A stretch of 64,000 bases of DNA from Tsukamurella sp. 8F (GTDB taxonomy: Bacteria > Actinomycetota > Actinomycetes > Mycobacteriales > Mycobacteriaceae): NCBI RefSeq assembly GCF_029167375.1, contig NZ_JARFTP010000006.1, positions 124,001 through 188,000 of the forward strand, written 5' to 3'. A program made the position numbers and the translations under genes. Shown here in pieces: positions 31,490-39,237 of the stretch; within the stretch, counting starts at the first letter, position 1; each line of letters starts with the position of its first letter. The notes beneath the pieces are model-generated. The model saw only the letters and a program-made list of their open reading frames with translations, was not told where the DNA came from and searched no databases.

Positions 31490-32074
31490 CTAACCGACGT
31501 CTAGCTGTCCCAGGAAGCGCTCGGCGGATCTCGCCACATCGAGCTCCGATCCGTTCTGGCCGGACAGGATCCAGTAGAAGACGGGACCGACGAGCAGCGC
31601 ACTCGCCTGATCGACGGGGATGGCATGTCCGCCCGGGCCCACGACTCGTTCGATCACGACTCTTGCGCTGTCCCCCAACAGATCCCGAGACCCCAGCAGT
31701 TGCGCGACCGCCGGGTCGTGCTGCGCCTCACCGAGTAGAGCGCGGTAGGCGGCGCCGGCGTCCGAGCGCGAGAGGAAGCGCACCAGCGCCTCGAGATACG
31801 AGGTCACCTCGGCCAGCGGCGTCCGTCCCGGGGGGACCGACAACTCCTGAGCTGCGTCGATCCAGGACGCCTCGAACAGGATCTCGGCCTTAGTCGACCA
31901 CCAGCGGTAGATGGTCTGCCGCGACACCCCGGCACGTTCGGCGATGCCCTTGAGGGTCATCGCCGCGTACCCCTGCTCGACGAGCAGGTCGTCGACCGCG
32001 TACAGCACTGCCGCGCGCGCTGCCTCGCTGCGCGGGCGTCCGGTCCGGGGGGCGTTCGTGTTCATCGCGCTCAT
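31490..32074 (-). CDS. TetR family regulator of the epimerase-MFS operon
   Basis: 194 residues. HTH (about 18-60): ARAAVLYAVDDLLVEQGYAAMTLKGIAERAGVSRQTIYRWWSTKAEILFEA, then a TetR_C-type domain. ATG at 32074 is used; ATG at 32065 is the alternative, because TAGATA (32080-32075) is a possible -10 that would put transcription start near 32068. Divergent from a three-gene operon (epimerase-like, MFS exporter, beta-propeller) across 134 bp of AT-richer DNA, so control of that operon is likely. Confidence 0.88.
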   Translation of the reverse strand: MSAMNTNAPRTGRPRSEAARAAVLYAVDDLLVEQGYAAMTLKGIAERAGVSRQTIYRWWSTKAEILFEASWIDAAQELSVPPGRTPLAEVTSYLEALVRFLSRSDAGAAYRALLGEAQHDPAVAQLLGSRDLLGDSARVVIERVVGPGGHAIPVDQASALLVGPVFYWILSGQNGSELDVARSAERFLGQLDVG

Positions 32075-32208
32075 TATCTACGCATCCCTTCCCTGACGTC
32101 CGCATGTCCGCCCACACACTTTCTAGACACCGCGCACCGTTTAATCTACAGTTACGTTACACGCTGTCTCGTAATTAATCGGGCGGCACATCGGACTAGG
32201 AGAAGCAC
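32075..32208. promoter_or_regulatory. AT-rich divergent control region (TetR / epimerase-MFS-propeller operon)
   Basis: 134 bp with the lowest GC locally, including the TTTAATCTACAGTTACGTTACACG stretch near 32140-32163 in short pieces and CTCGTAATTAATC near 32170. Promoters in both directions are expected, and GGAG-AAGCAC precedes the epimerase ATG. No perfect dyad longer than six bases was found, so the operator is not pinned down. Confidence 0.4.
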
Positions 32209-33114
32209 ATGCACGTATTCGTCACGGGCGCAACGGGATGGATAGGTTCGGCCGCTGTCGACGAGCTCCTCGCCGCAGGCCACCATGTGGTCGGCCTCGC
32301 GCGCACAGCGCAATCGGCCGAGGCGCTGCGGGCCAAGGGCGCGACCGCCCTGCGCGGCGACCTCGACGACCTGGCATCGCTGCGGGCCGGTGCCCGTACG
32401 GCCGACGCAGTGGTCCACCTGGCCAACAAGCACGACTGGGGTGATCCGGAAGAGACGGACCGCGCGGAACGGGCGGCCGTGCAGGCGATGCTGGAGACAC
32501 TCGAGGGGACGGACAGGCCGTTCTTGATCGCCAACGGACTGTCGGGCCTCGTCGAAGGCCGTGCAGCCGTCGAGACCGACCCGTCCCCCGCCGTCGGTCC
32601 CGGCTCCGATCGCGGAGGCAGCGAGAACCTCTCCCTGGACTACGCCGACCGCGGAGTCCGGACGATGGCGGTACGCTTCGCGCCGTCCGTGCACGGGCGC
32701 GGAGACTGGGGGTTCGTGAACTGGCTGGTAGCCGCCGCACGCAAGCGTGGCGTCTCCGGCTACGTCGGCGACGGGACCGACGCGTGGTCGGCCGTCCACC
32801 GCGGCGACGCCGCGCGGCTGATCCGTCTCGGCCTCGAGGAGGCCCCTGCGGGAAGCAGACTGCACGCCGTCGCCGAGGAGTCGATCCCCACACACACCAT
32901 CGCGGAAGCGATCGGGGAGACGCTGGGGCTGCCCGTGCAGTCCGTCGACCCCGACGAGACCGATGAGCATTTCGGCGTCGTCGGTCGGTTCTTCGGCCGC
33001 ACCATGACCGGCTCCAGCGATCTGACCCGCTCGACGGTGGGCTGGCAACCCGTAGGACCGGGCCTCGTCGCCGATATCCGTTCCGGCGCATACACGGACG
33101 GGATCGACCGATGA
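32209..33114 (+). CDS. NAD-dependent epimerase/dehydratase-like (extended SDR) protein
   Basis: 301 residues. MHVFVTGATGWIGSAAVDELLAAGHHVVGLARTAQSAEALR opens the Rossmann fold (GxxGxxG). Middle: VHLANKHDW; VRFAPSVHGRGDWGFVNWLVAAARKRGVSGYVGDG; end: STVGWQPVGPGLVADI. It is a paralogue of the protein at 24611-25495 and likewise lacks an obvious Tyr-x-x-x-Lys pair. Its stop overlaps the MFS gene ATG as ATGA. Likely part of a detoxification or metabolite-modification operon under TetR control. Confidence 0.88.
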   Translation: MHVFVTGATGWIGSAAVDELLAAGHHVVGLARTAQSAEALRAKGATALRGDLDDLASLRAGARTADAVVHLANKHDWGDPEETDRAERAAVQAMLETLEGTDRPFLIANGLSGLVEGRAAVETDPSPAVGPGSDRGGSENLSLDYADRGVRTMAVRFAPSVHGRGDWGFVNWLVAAARKRGVSGYVGDGTDAWSAVHRGDAARLIRLGLEEAPAGSRLHAVAEESIPTHTIAEAIGETLGLPVQSVDPDETDEHFGVVGRFFGRTMTGSSDLTRSTVGWQPVGPGLVADIRSGAYTDGIDR

Positions 33115-34631
33115 CCGCGGGCCTTCGCGAGCGCGACGGTGTCACCACGCACCAGACCGCGGTGCTCGCCTGCATCTGCGTCTGCACCGTCCTGGTGACA
33201 GGCTTCGTGGCGTCCATCAACCTGGCTGTCCCGAAACTCGCCGCGAGCACCCTGCATCCGAGCGCATCCCAGCTGCTGTGGATCGTCGACGCATACGTCA
33301 TCATCTTCGCGTGCCTGGTCATTCCCGCAGGGGCACTGGGGGATCGGATCGGGCGCAAGGGCGTCTTGCTTTCCGGGCTGCTGATCTTCGCAGCCGGGGC
33401 CGTCGTCTCGGCGTCGGCCGCCGACGTAGCGGTCATGCTCGTCGGGCGCGCGGTCACGGGTCTCGGGGCGGCATGCGTGCTGCCCAACGCCCTTGCCGTA
33501 CTCATCCACGCGACCGCGCCAGAGCGGCGCCCGCACGCCATCGCGGTGTGGGCGAGCGCGTCGGGAATCGGTGGCGTGGTAGGCAACCTCGGCGGGGGCG
33601 CAATCCTGACGGCCGGGTCCTGGCGGTGGTTGTTCGCCGCCGTCGCCCCGATCGCCGCCCTGTGTGCCCTGTGGGTGGCCCTCGGGACTCCGCGTAGTTC
33701 CCGGCACGACCGCAGCCTGCGGGTCACCGCGGTGCTGCTGCTCACTGCGGCGACGTTCGCCCTGCTCATCGGCATCACTCAGGGGCCCGAGAACGGTTGG
33801 GGCAGTGCACTCGTCGTCGGATCTTTCGTATCATCGGCAGTGCTGTCCGCCGCCTGGGTGAGCACCGAGCTGAAGGCTGAGCACCCGCTTCTAGATCCAC
33901 ACCTCTTCACGATCCCGGCTCTGCGTGCAGCGAGTCTGGGCATGCTCATCGTCTTCTTCGGCATGTTCGGCTTCTTCTATCTCAATGCCTCGCTGCTCCA
34001 GTACGGCCGCGGGTTCTCCGTCCTGCAGACCGGTCTGGCCATCATGCCGATGACGTTGCCGCTCGTGGTCGGCACACGGTACATTCCCGGCCTCGTCAAA
34101 CGATTCGGCGGAAGGACCGTCATCGGCGTCGCGTTCCTCCTCATCTCCATCGGCCTCTACGGCCTGGCTCTGGGACTGCATCAGAGTTACCTCGTCTACG
34201 CCGTGTGGCTGGTGGTCATCGGAATAGGCGTCACGCTCGCTCTCCCCACCCTGACAGCCGAGATCTCCGGGGCGTTGCCCCGCGAACAGGCCGGCGTGGC
34301 CGGCGGCCTGCAGTCGACCACTCGCGAGCTCGGCAGCGCGCTGGGGGTCGCCGTCATCGGTACCATCCTGACGTCGCAATTCGCCCATCACCTCGACCGT
34401 GGCGTAGGCACGGACCCCGCGGCGCACACCGTCGCCGAGGCACTGGCGGCTGCACCGATGCGCCACGACACGGTCATCGCCGCCTACGTCTCCGGCGCGG
34501 AGACGGCGCTGAAGATCGTGGCGGCGCTGGTCCTGGTCGTTGGCGCACTGATCGTGACCGAGATGACCTGGTCCACAAGATGTTTCGAACGCATTCGCAA
34601 TGCCGGAGCGGAGGGACAGCGGAACCGATGA
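33111..34631 (+). CDS. DHA2-family MFS multidrug exporter (14-TMS EmrB/QacA-type)
   Basis: 506 residues with about 14 hydrophobic helices. Motif A appears as GALGDRIGRKGVLLSG between helices 2 and 3; motif C-like sequences (ASGIGGVVGNLGGGAI) follow helix 5, diagnostic of proton-antiporters. It lies second in the operon behind the epimerase-like gene (ATGA overlap) and before the beta-propeller gene (ATGA overlap), so the three proteins are made together. Predicted to export hydrophobic or amphipathic compounds. Substrate unknown. Confidence 0.92.
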   Translation: MTAGLRERDGVTTHQTAVLACICVCTVLVTGFVASINLAVPKLAASTLHPSASQLLWIVDAYVIIFACLVIPAGALGDRIGRKGVLLSGLLIFAAGAVVSASAADVAVMLVGRAVTGLGAACVLPNALAVLIHATAPERRPHAIAVWASASGIGGVVGNLGGGAILTAGSWRWLFAAVAPIAALCALWVALGTPRSSRHDRSLRVTAVLLLTAATFALLIGITQGPENGWGSALVVGSFVSSAVLSAAWVSTELKAEHPLLDPHLFTIPALRAASLGMLIVFFGMFGFFYLNASLLQYGRGFSVLQTGLAIMPMTLPLVVGTRYIPGLVKRFGGRTVIGVAFLLISIGLYGLALGLHQSYLVYAVWLVVIGIGVTLALPTLTAEISGALPREQAGVAGGLQSTTRELGSALGVAVIGTILTSQFAHHLDRGVGTDPAAHTVAEALAAAPMRHDTVIAAYVSGAETALKIVAALVLVVGALIVTEMTWSTRCFERIRNAGAEGQRNR

Positions 34632-35719
34632 GCACAGAGTTTCCCTGCGGAGCGCAGCTCGCGGTCGTGAGCCAGAGCGGGTGCGCCCTGCACTTCTTCG
34701 ATCTGCCGTCGTGTCAGCGCAGCGCGATCGTACCGATGCTGGCGGAACCCCACGAGGTCCGCTTCGATCCCGTCCGGCGTCTCCTTCTGGTGAGTCACAC
34801 CTATCGGTCGGGATACTTCGCCGATCACGATGAGAAGAGTCACGAGGTGACGGTGGTCGATGTCGACACGCACGAGATAGTGCGCGTGATCGACATCGCG
34901 CCGGAACACGCGCCACATGCGCTCGCACTCGCGGGTGACCTGATCTACGTCAGTGTCGAGGAAGGGCCCAACGGTCCGGGCGGTCTGATAGCAGTGGACC
35001 CGGTCGGCGGCGAAGTGACTTCCCGCCATTCCGCCGATGCCTCGGTACCGCACTGGGCGGTGGTCGCGCCCGACGGCCGCACCGCGTACACCACGAACAA
35101 GACCGCACCTTACGTCTCGGTGGTCGACCTGACCGGCGGGCGAGCGGTTCGGCGCATCCCTGTCGTCGGCAGTGAGGAACTCGCGCTCTCACCCTCGGGG
35201 CACCGCCTGTACGTCGCCACGCCTACGACGGGCACCGCCCCCATCGCCTCGGCGCGATGCGCTGTGAAAGTGATCGACACGCAGACGCTCGAGGAGGTCG
35301 CGAGCATTCCCGTCCCGGAAATGCCCAGTGCGGTGCACGTGACGGACGACGGCATGCTCCTGGTGGGGTCCTGGCCGGTGAAGTCCGAACCGGACCGAAT
35401 CCCGTTCGACGACGGCTTCCTCTCGGTTTTCGACACCCGCACGACCGTGCTTTCGGGCCGGCTTCGGGTAGGCGTCTGCCCGATCGACATCGCCTCCGTT
35501 CCAGGCGGCGGCGTGGCGTTCGTCGCCAACCTGATCTCGGGCACCGTCACCGTCGTCGACCTCGCGGCTCTCGCGGTCAGCACCACAGTCGTCGTCGATG
35601 TGGCTCGGGCAGGTGGCGACCTGTTCCAGGGCACTCACAATCAGGGCGCTCACGGGCTCGCCTACATACCACCTATCGCATCCTCGACGCCGGATCGGAA
35701 GGATGGCGCAGATCGGTGA
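34628..35719 (+). CDS. YVTN/lactonase-like beta-propeller protein
   Basis: 363 residues with repeated blades typical of YVTN-family or 6-phosphogluconolactonase-like propellers: PHEVRFDPVRRLLLVSHTYRSGYF, VTVVDVDTHEIVRVIDIAPEHAPHALALAGDLIYVSVEE, SVPHWAVVAPDGRTAYTTNKTAPYVSVVDL, SPSGHRLYVATPTTG, VKVIDTQTLEEVASIP, and VAFVANLISGTVTVVDL. No signal peptide, so the propeller is cytoplasmic. ATG at 34628 overlaps the MFS stop (ATGA). Its last 47 bp overlap the 3' end of the convergent class A beta-lactamase-like gene. An MFS exporter coupled with a cytoplasmic propeller is unusual; enzyme or lactonase role is inference. Confidence 0.85.
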   Translation: MSTEFPCGAQLAVVSQSGCALHFFDLPSCQRSAIVPMLAEPHEVRFDPVRRLLLVSHTYRSGYFADHDEKSHEVTVVDVDTHEIVRVIDIAPEHAPHALALAGDLIYVSVEEGPNGPGGLIAVDPVGGEVTSRHSADASVPHWAVVAPDGRTAYTTNKTAPYVSVVDLTGGRAVRRIPVVGSEELALSPSGHRLYVATPTTGTAPIASARCAVKVIDTQTLEEVASIPVPEMPSAVHVTDDGMLLVGSWPVKSEPDRIPFDDGFLSVFDTRTTVLSGRLRVGVCPIDIASVPGGGVAFVANLISGTVTVVDLAALAVSTTVVVDVARAGGDLFQGTHNQGAHGLAYIPPIASSTPDRKDGADR

Positions 35720-36590
35720 CGGCTAGGCGCGCGACGGTGCCGATCGCGCGATCCACCTCCGGCAACGACGGCGTCGAGCGCGCACTCATCGTGAACACCG
35801 CGACGGACACCGGGTGCTCGCCGGGGAACTCGACCACCGCGATCTCGTTGCGGATCGCCGCCAGCGTGCCGGTCTTGCCCGCGACGACGGTCGTCCGGGT
35901 AGGGAATCCGGAGGCGATCCGCGAGCGAGAGACTTGGCGGCGCATGGTGTCCCGGATGAGTGCACACGCGGCGGGTGACGCCGCACGGTCGGTCCAGACC
36001 GCAGCCAGCAACGCGGTGCAGTCACGCGCCGTGCCCGCGCTGTTGTACGCCGCGTCGTAAGCCGTCGGCGACGTGCCGCGTTCGGGGTCCGAGAGCGCCG
36101 CGAAAGCCTCTTCCACCGTGGTGGTCCCGGTCTCGGCCCGGAGCCGCGCATGCAGCTCGGCCACTCCCCCGACGATGCGCGTCTGCCGCAGGCCCAACTC
36201 GCCGAGATCGTCCAGTACCCGATCTATCCCCACTCGTGCGAGGATCACGTCGGCCGCCGCGTTGTCCGATACCGTCATCATCGAATGCGCGAGGTCGCGC
36301 CAACTCATCACCACCGGGTCGGCGAGCGCGGAGACGCCGGTCGGGCCCTCCGCACACCGGGCCGGATCGACCCGAACGGTCGCGGTCAGGTCGATCTCGT
36401 TCCGGTCCGCGAGTCGATACAGCGAGATCATCAGCGGCAGCTTGTACACCGACGCCAAGACCACGGGAGTATCCGCACCGTAGTCGAATTCGGCACGCGA
36501 CCCACCTATCCGAGCAGCGTGGACCCAGCCGGAGCAACCGGCATCGACGAGGATCGCGCGGACTCGACGCTCGAGTGTGTCGGCGGTCAT
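35673..36590 (-). CDS. Cytoplasmic class A beta-lactamase-like serine hydrolase
   Basis: 305 residues. Penicillin-recognising motifs are present: SVYK (47-50, S-x-x-K), SDN (108-110) and KTG (239-241). The Glu166-x-x-Leu-Asn170 motif, needed for fast deacylation, is not seen: the corresponding stretch is ELHAR, so hydrolysis of beta-lactams may be poor. There is no signal peptide or lipobox, unusual for a beta-lactamase. ATG at 36590 overlaps the LysR stop (ATGA), so it is cotranscribed behind LysR. Its end overlaps the propeller gene by 47 bp. Alternative: a D-alanyl-ester/penicillin-binding-like hydrolase acting on a cytoplasmic substrate. Confidence 0.8.
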   Translation of the reverse strand: MTADTLERRVRAILVDAGCSGWVHAARIGGSRAEFDYGADTPVVLASVYKLPLMISLYRLADRNEIDLTATVRVDPARCAEGPTGVSALADPVVMSWRDLAHSMMTVSDNAAADVILARVGIDRVLDDLGELGLRQTRIVGGVAELHARLRAETGTTTVEEAFAALSDPERGTSPTAYDAAYNSAGTARDCTALLAAVWTDRAASPAACALIRDTMRRQVSRSRIASGFPTRTTVVAGKTGTLAAIRNEIAVVEFPGEHPVSVAVFTMSARSTPSLPEVDRAIGTVARLAVTDLRHPSDPASRMR

Positions 36591-37459
36591 CGGCTGCTGC
36601 TCCACAGCGCATCGGTGAGCGCCTCCGCCGCCTCGCGGACTTCCGGGGACCGGTACACCACTCGCACGCGCAGAGCGGTCGCATCGGCATTCATGGCGAT
36701 GCAACGCACCGCTCCAACCGACTCGAATGCCGCCGGTACAGTGCTCAATCCGAATGCCACGCCTGCGGCCACGGCCGCGACGAGCTCGGTATCACTGCCG
36801 ATCGGCATGGGCTCGGGGTCGAGCCCGGCGCCACGAAGGTTGTCGATGATCTCGTCGAAAGCCGGCGGATTCGCCGCGCGCGGTGGATGGGCGAAGCGCA
36901 GCCCGGTCAATGCGCGCATGCGCGGCCGGGACGCCGCCACGACCGCATGGGCGGCCGGGACCAGAACCGCACGTTCGTAACGAACGACGGGTCCGGCGGG
37001 AAGTCCGCCCACAACGCACGGCTGATCGACGATCGCGAGGTCGAGGGCGCCTGCCGCCACCCGATCGACCAGTGCCACGGCGCCCGCGACCGATACATCG
37101 TGGGAGGCAGAGGATCTGGTCAGGCGTTCCGAGCACGAGGCGGTGATCGAGGGCCCCAGATGCGGGATCACGCCCCAGCGGAGGGCATCCGCCGCAACAC
37201 CGAGGCGGCGCGCCTCCACGATGAAGAGCTCCGCATCGTCGACGAGAAGTCTTGCGCGCGGTAGTAGTTCGCGCCCGGCCACCGTGAGCTCCGCCCCCCT
37301 CGAGGTACGCCGGAGCAGAGTCACGCCGAGTTCCGCCTCGAGCCGACGTAGGCCCTGGGACACGGGCGGCTGCGTCATGTGCAGGCGCGCCGCCGCATCG
37401 CCGAACCGGCCCTCCTCGGCGACCGCGACGAAGAAGCGCAGATGTCTGACCAGATCCAC
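36587..37459 (-). CDS. LysR family transcriptional regulator (AmpR-like position)
   Basis: 290 residues. HTH (about 4-60): LVRHLRFFVAVAEEGRFGDAAARLHMTQPPVSQGLRRLEAELGVTLLRRTSRGAELTVAGRELL, then a two-lobed effector domain with GVIPHLGPS and DLAIVDQPCVVGGLP. Divergent from a class A beta-lactamase at 37617 (AmpR/ampC-type layout) and followed on its own strand by a second beta-lactamase-like gene with ATGA overlap. A T-N11-A site within a perfect dyad (37543-37557) lies in the shared 157-bp region. The ligand is likely a cell-wall fragment or beta-lactam-responsive signal; inference. Confidence 0.9.
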   Translation of the reverse strand: MDLVRHLRFFVAVAEEGRFGDAAARLHMTQPPVSQGLRRLEAELGVTLLRRTSRGAELTVAGRELLPRARLLVDDAELFIVEARRLGVAADALRWGVIPHLGPSITASCSERLTRSSASHDVSVAGAVALVDRVAAGALDLAIVDQPCVVGGLPAGPVVRYERAVLVPAAHAVVAASRPRMRALTGLRFAHPPRAANPPAFDEIIDNLRGAGLDPEPMPIGSDTELVAAVAAGVAFGLSTVPAAFESVGAVRCIAMNADATALRVRVVYRSPEVREAAEALTDALWSSSR

Positions 37460-37542
37460 GGCCCCAGCATCGCACGTCCGCTGCGGCGTATTCGGCGGCC
37501 GCGGTCGTGTTCACCGGTTCGAGGGCACTCTCACCTGCGGCG

Positions 37543-37557
37543 ATAGCGATCCGCTAT
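37543..37557. promoter_or_regulatory. LysR-type operator (ATAGCG-ATC-CGCTAT)
   Basis: A perfect six-base dyad with a three-base centre, containing T-N11-A (TAGCG...CGCTA), the classical LysR recognition core. It lies between the divergent LysR and beta-lactamase genes, 59 bp upstream of the latter's ATG, in the usual activator position. The rest of the region is GC-rich with no clear hexamers. Confidence 0.65.
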
Positions 37558-37616
37558 GCGCCGCGCCGCCGCGGCGACCTGGACCGGGTCACCGGGGGCG
37601 TGTTCGGCTATGCCAC

Positions 37617-38528
37617 ATGAGGATCACCGATCGGCAAGCCCTGCGACTCGCGGCCGCGGCGAGCGTCGCCGCACTGACCGCCACGGGATGCCACGTGGAA
37701 CAACATGCTGCCCCGCCCGCGGCTTCGTCGTCGTCCGTTGCCCGGCTGGCCCTGGCCGACTCCGTGCACCGCTCCGCCGCGCCGTACCACGCGCAAGCAG
37801 GTGTGGTCGCGGTCGACCTGTCCTCCGGCGAAACCGAGACCGCGGACGCCGATGAACGCTTCTCGATCCTTTCGACGTTCAAGACCTACGCGGTCGCGGC
37901 GATCCTCGCTCGCACAGTCACACAGCCGCACCTACTGGACGAGACCGAATCGGTCGCAGCCGACGACATCGTCACCAACTCCCCGGTCCTGCAGGGGCGG
38001 GTCGGAGATCTCGTCAGCGTGCGCGAGCTGTGCCAGGCGGCCTTACAGCGCAGTGACAACACGGCGGGGAACCTGTTGCTGCGCAGACTCGGAGGGCCGG
38101 CGGCGATAACAGCTCTGGCGCGGCGACTCGGCGACACCGCGACGCGCCTGGACCGGTGGGAGCCCGATCTCAATGAGTCCGCCCCCGGCGACCCGAGGGA
38201 TACGACAACGGCGCGTGGCCTCGCGACCGGCTACCGGGCGATCCTGGACGGCGACTTCCTACCGCAGGCACAACGAGACACCTTGGTGCAGTGGATGCGC
38301 GGCACGCAGACCTCGCAGACGAGGTTCCGCGCGCAGCTGCCGCGGGGGTGGTCGACGGCCGACAAGACGGGAGGCGGCTACTACCAGACGACGAATGACG
38401 CCGGAATCCTTTTCGGCCCTGCCGGACAACGCATCCTGCTCGTCGTCCTGACCCGCGGACAACAGAAGGACGGCCCGTACCTCGGCGACCTGGTCGCTTC
38501 GATCGCGGCCGTCGTCGCCCGACGCTGA
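37617..38528 (+). CDS. bla: Class A beta-lactamase, probable lipoprotein
   Basis: 303 residues. Signal sequence with a lipobox-like LTATGC (Cys25). Class A catalytic set is complete: STFK (86-89), SDN (146-148), EPDLN (182-186, the Glu166/Asn170 motif) and KTG (250-252). Mature protein of about 278 residues, the usual size. Predicted to hydrolyse penicillins and early cephalosporins outside the membrane. The lipobox has Ala at -3, weaker than Leu, so secretion without lipidation is possible. Divergent from LysR; ATG at 37617 chosen, since the longer frame to 37143 overlaps that gene. Confidence 0.9.
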   Translation: MRITDRQALRLAAAASVAALTATGCHVEQHAAPPAASSSSVARLALADSVHRSAAPYHAQAGVVAVDLSSGETETADADERFSILSTFKTYAVAAILARTVTQPHLLDETESVAADDIVTNSPVLQGRVGDLVSVRELCQAALQRSDNTAGNLLLRRLGGPAAITALARRLGDTATRLDRWEPDLNESAPGDPRDTTTARGLATGYRAILDGDFLPQAQRDTLVQWMRGTQTSQTRFRAQLPRGWSTADKTGGGYYQTTNDAGILFGPAGQRILLVVLTRGQQKDGPYLGDLVASIAAVVARR

Positions 38529-38536
38529 CGGCGCGC

Positions 38537-39124
38537 CTACCGAGCTCGGAGGCCGTCGACGAGGATATCGAGGACGCGGGCGCGCTGCTCCGCACTCACA
38601 CCCGCACCTGCGGTACCGAGAACGGCGCTCAGGAGAGCGGTGGTGGCGTCGTCGCCATCGACGTCGGCGCGGAGGACGCCCGACTCGGCTCCCGCGGCTA
38701 GGAACGACTCCACAGTTTCGCGAATCCGCTCGCGGGTCCGCGGAGCGGCGATCGCACCGCTGGCCACAGCCTGCTGAAATGCTTGCGCCATACCGCGTTT
38801 GGTGGTGACGAACGTGGCATAGCGATCGATCCAGCGACGTAGGGCCACATCCGCTGGATACTCGGCGAGCAGGGCGTCCGCATGCTCGACCACATCGTCG
38901 AGTTCCGCCCGGTACACCGCCTCGACGAGCGCCTGCCGGTCCGCGAAGTTCCGGTACAGCGTCCCGATCCCGACGCCGGCGCGACGCGCCAACGCCTCGA
39001 ACGTCAGATCGCCCTCTCCCGCGGAGAACGCGCTCGTGGCGGCGGCCAGGATCTTCTCGCGGTTGCGAACGGCGTCCGCGCGGGGGCGAGGCGCCGGCGA
39101 GGGTTGCTCGAAGGGCAAGGTCAC
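38537..39124 (-). CDS. TetR family transcriptional regulator
   Basis: 195 residues. HTH (about 18-62): AVRNREKILAAATSAFSAGEGDLTFEALARRAGVGIGTLYRNFADRQALVEAVYR. The C-terminal domain is helical with a repeated Arg/Ala pattern. GTG at 39124 gives VTLPFEQPSP. It ends 8 bp after the convergent beta-lactamase stop, so a regulatory link with that gene is unlikely. No divergent partner lies nearby: the gene upstream on the same strand is the GGDEF/EAL protein, 113 bp away. Target unknown. Confidence 0.9.
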   Translation of the reverse strand: MTLPFEQPSPAPRPRADAVRNREKILAAATSAFSAGEGDLTFEALARRAGVGIGTLYRNFADRQALVEAVYRAELDDVVEHADALLAEYPADVALRRWIDRYATFVTTKRGMAQAFQQAVASGAIAAPRTRERIRETVESFLAAGAESGVLRADVDGDDATTALLSAVLGTAGAGVSAEQRARVLDILVDGLRAR

Positions 39125-39237
39125 GAACTCCGTTCCATACTCGTCTCGGCGGTAGCGGAGGATCCTCCACTACCACCGAGTATCGCACGCGGTCGGTCGA
39201 ACGAGTCCGCGGCGACGGCGCAGCGGAGCGGACGCGA

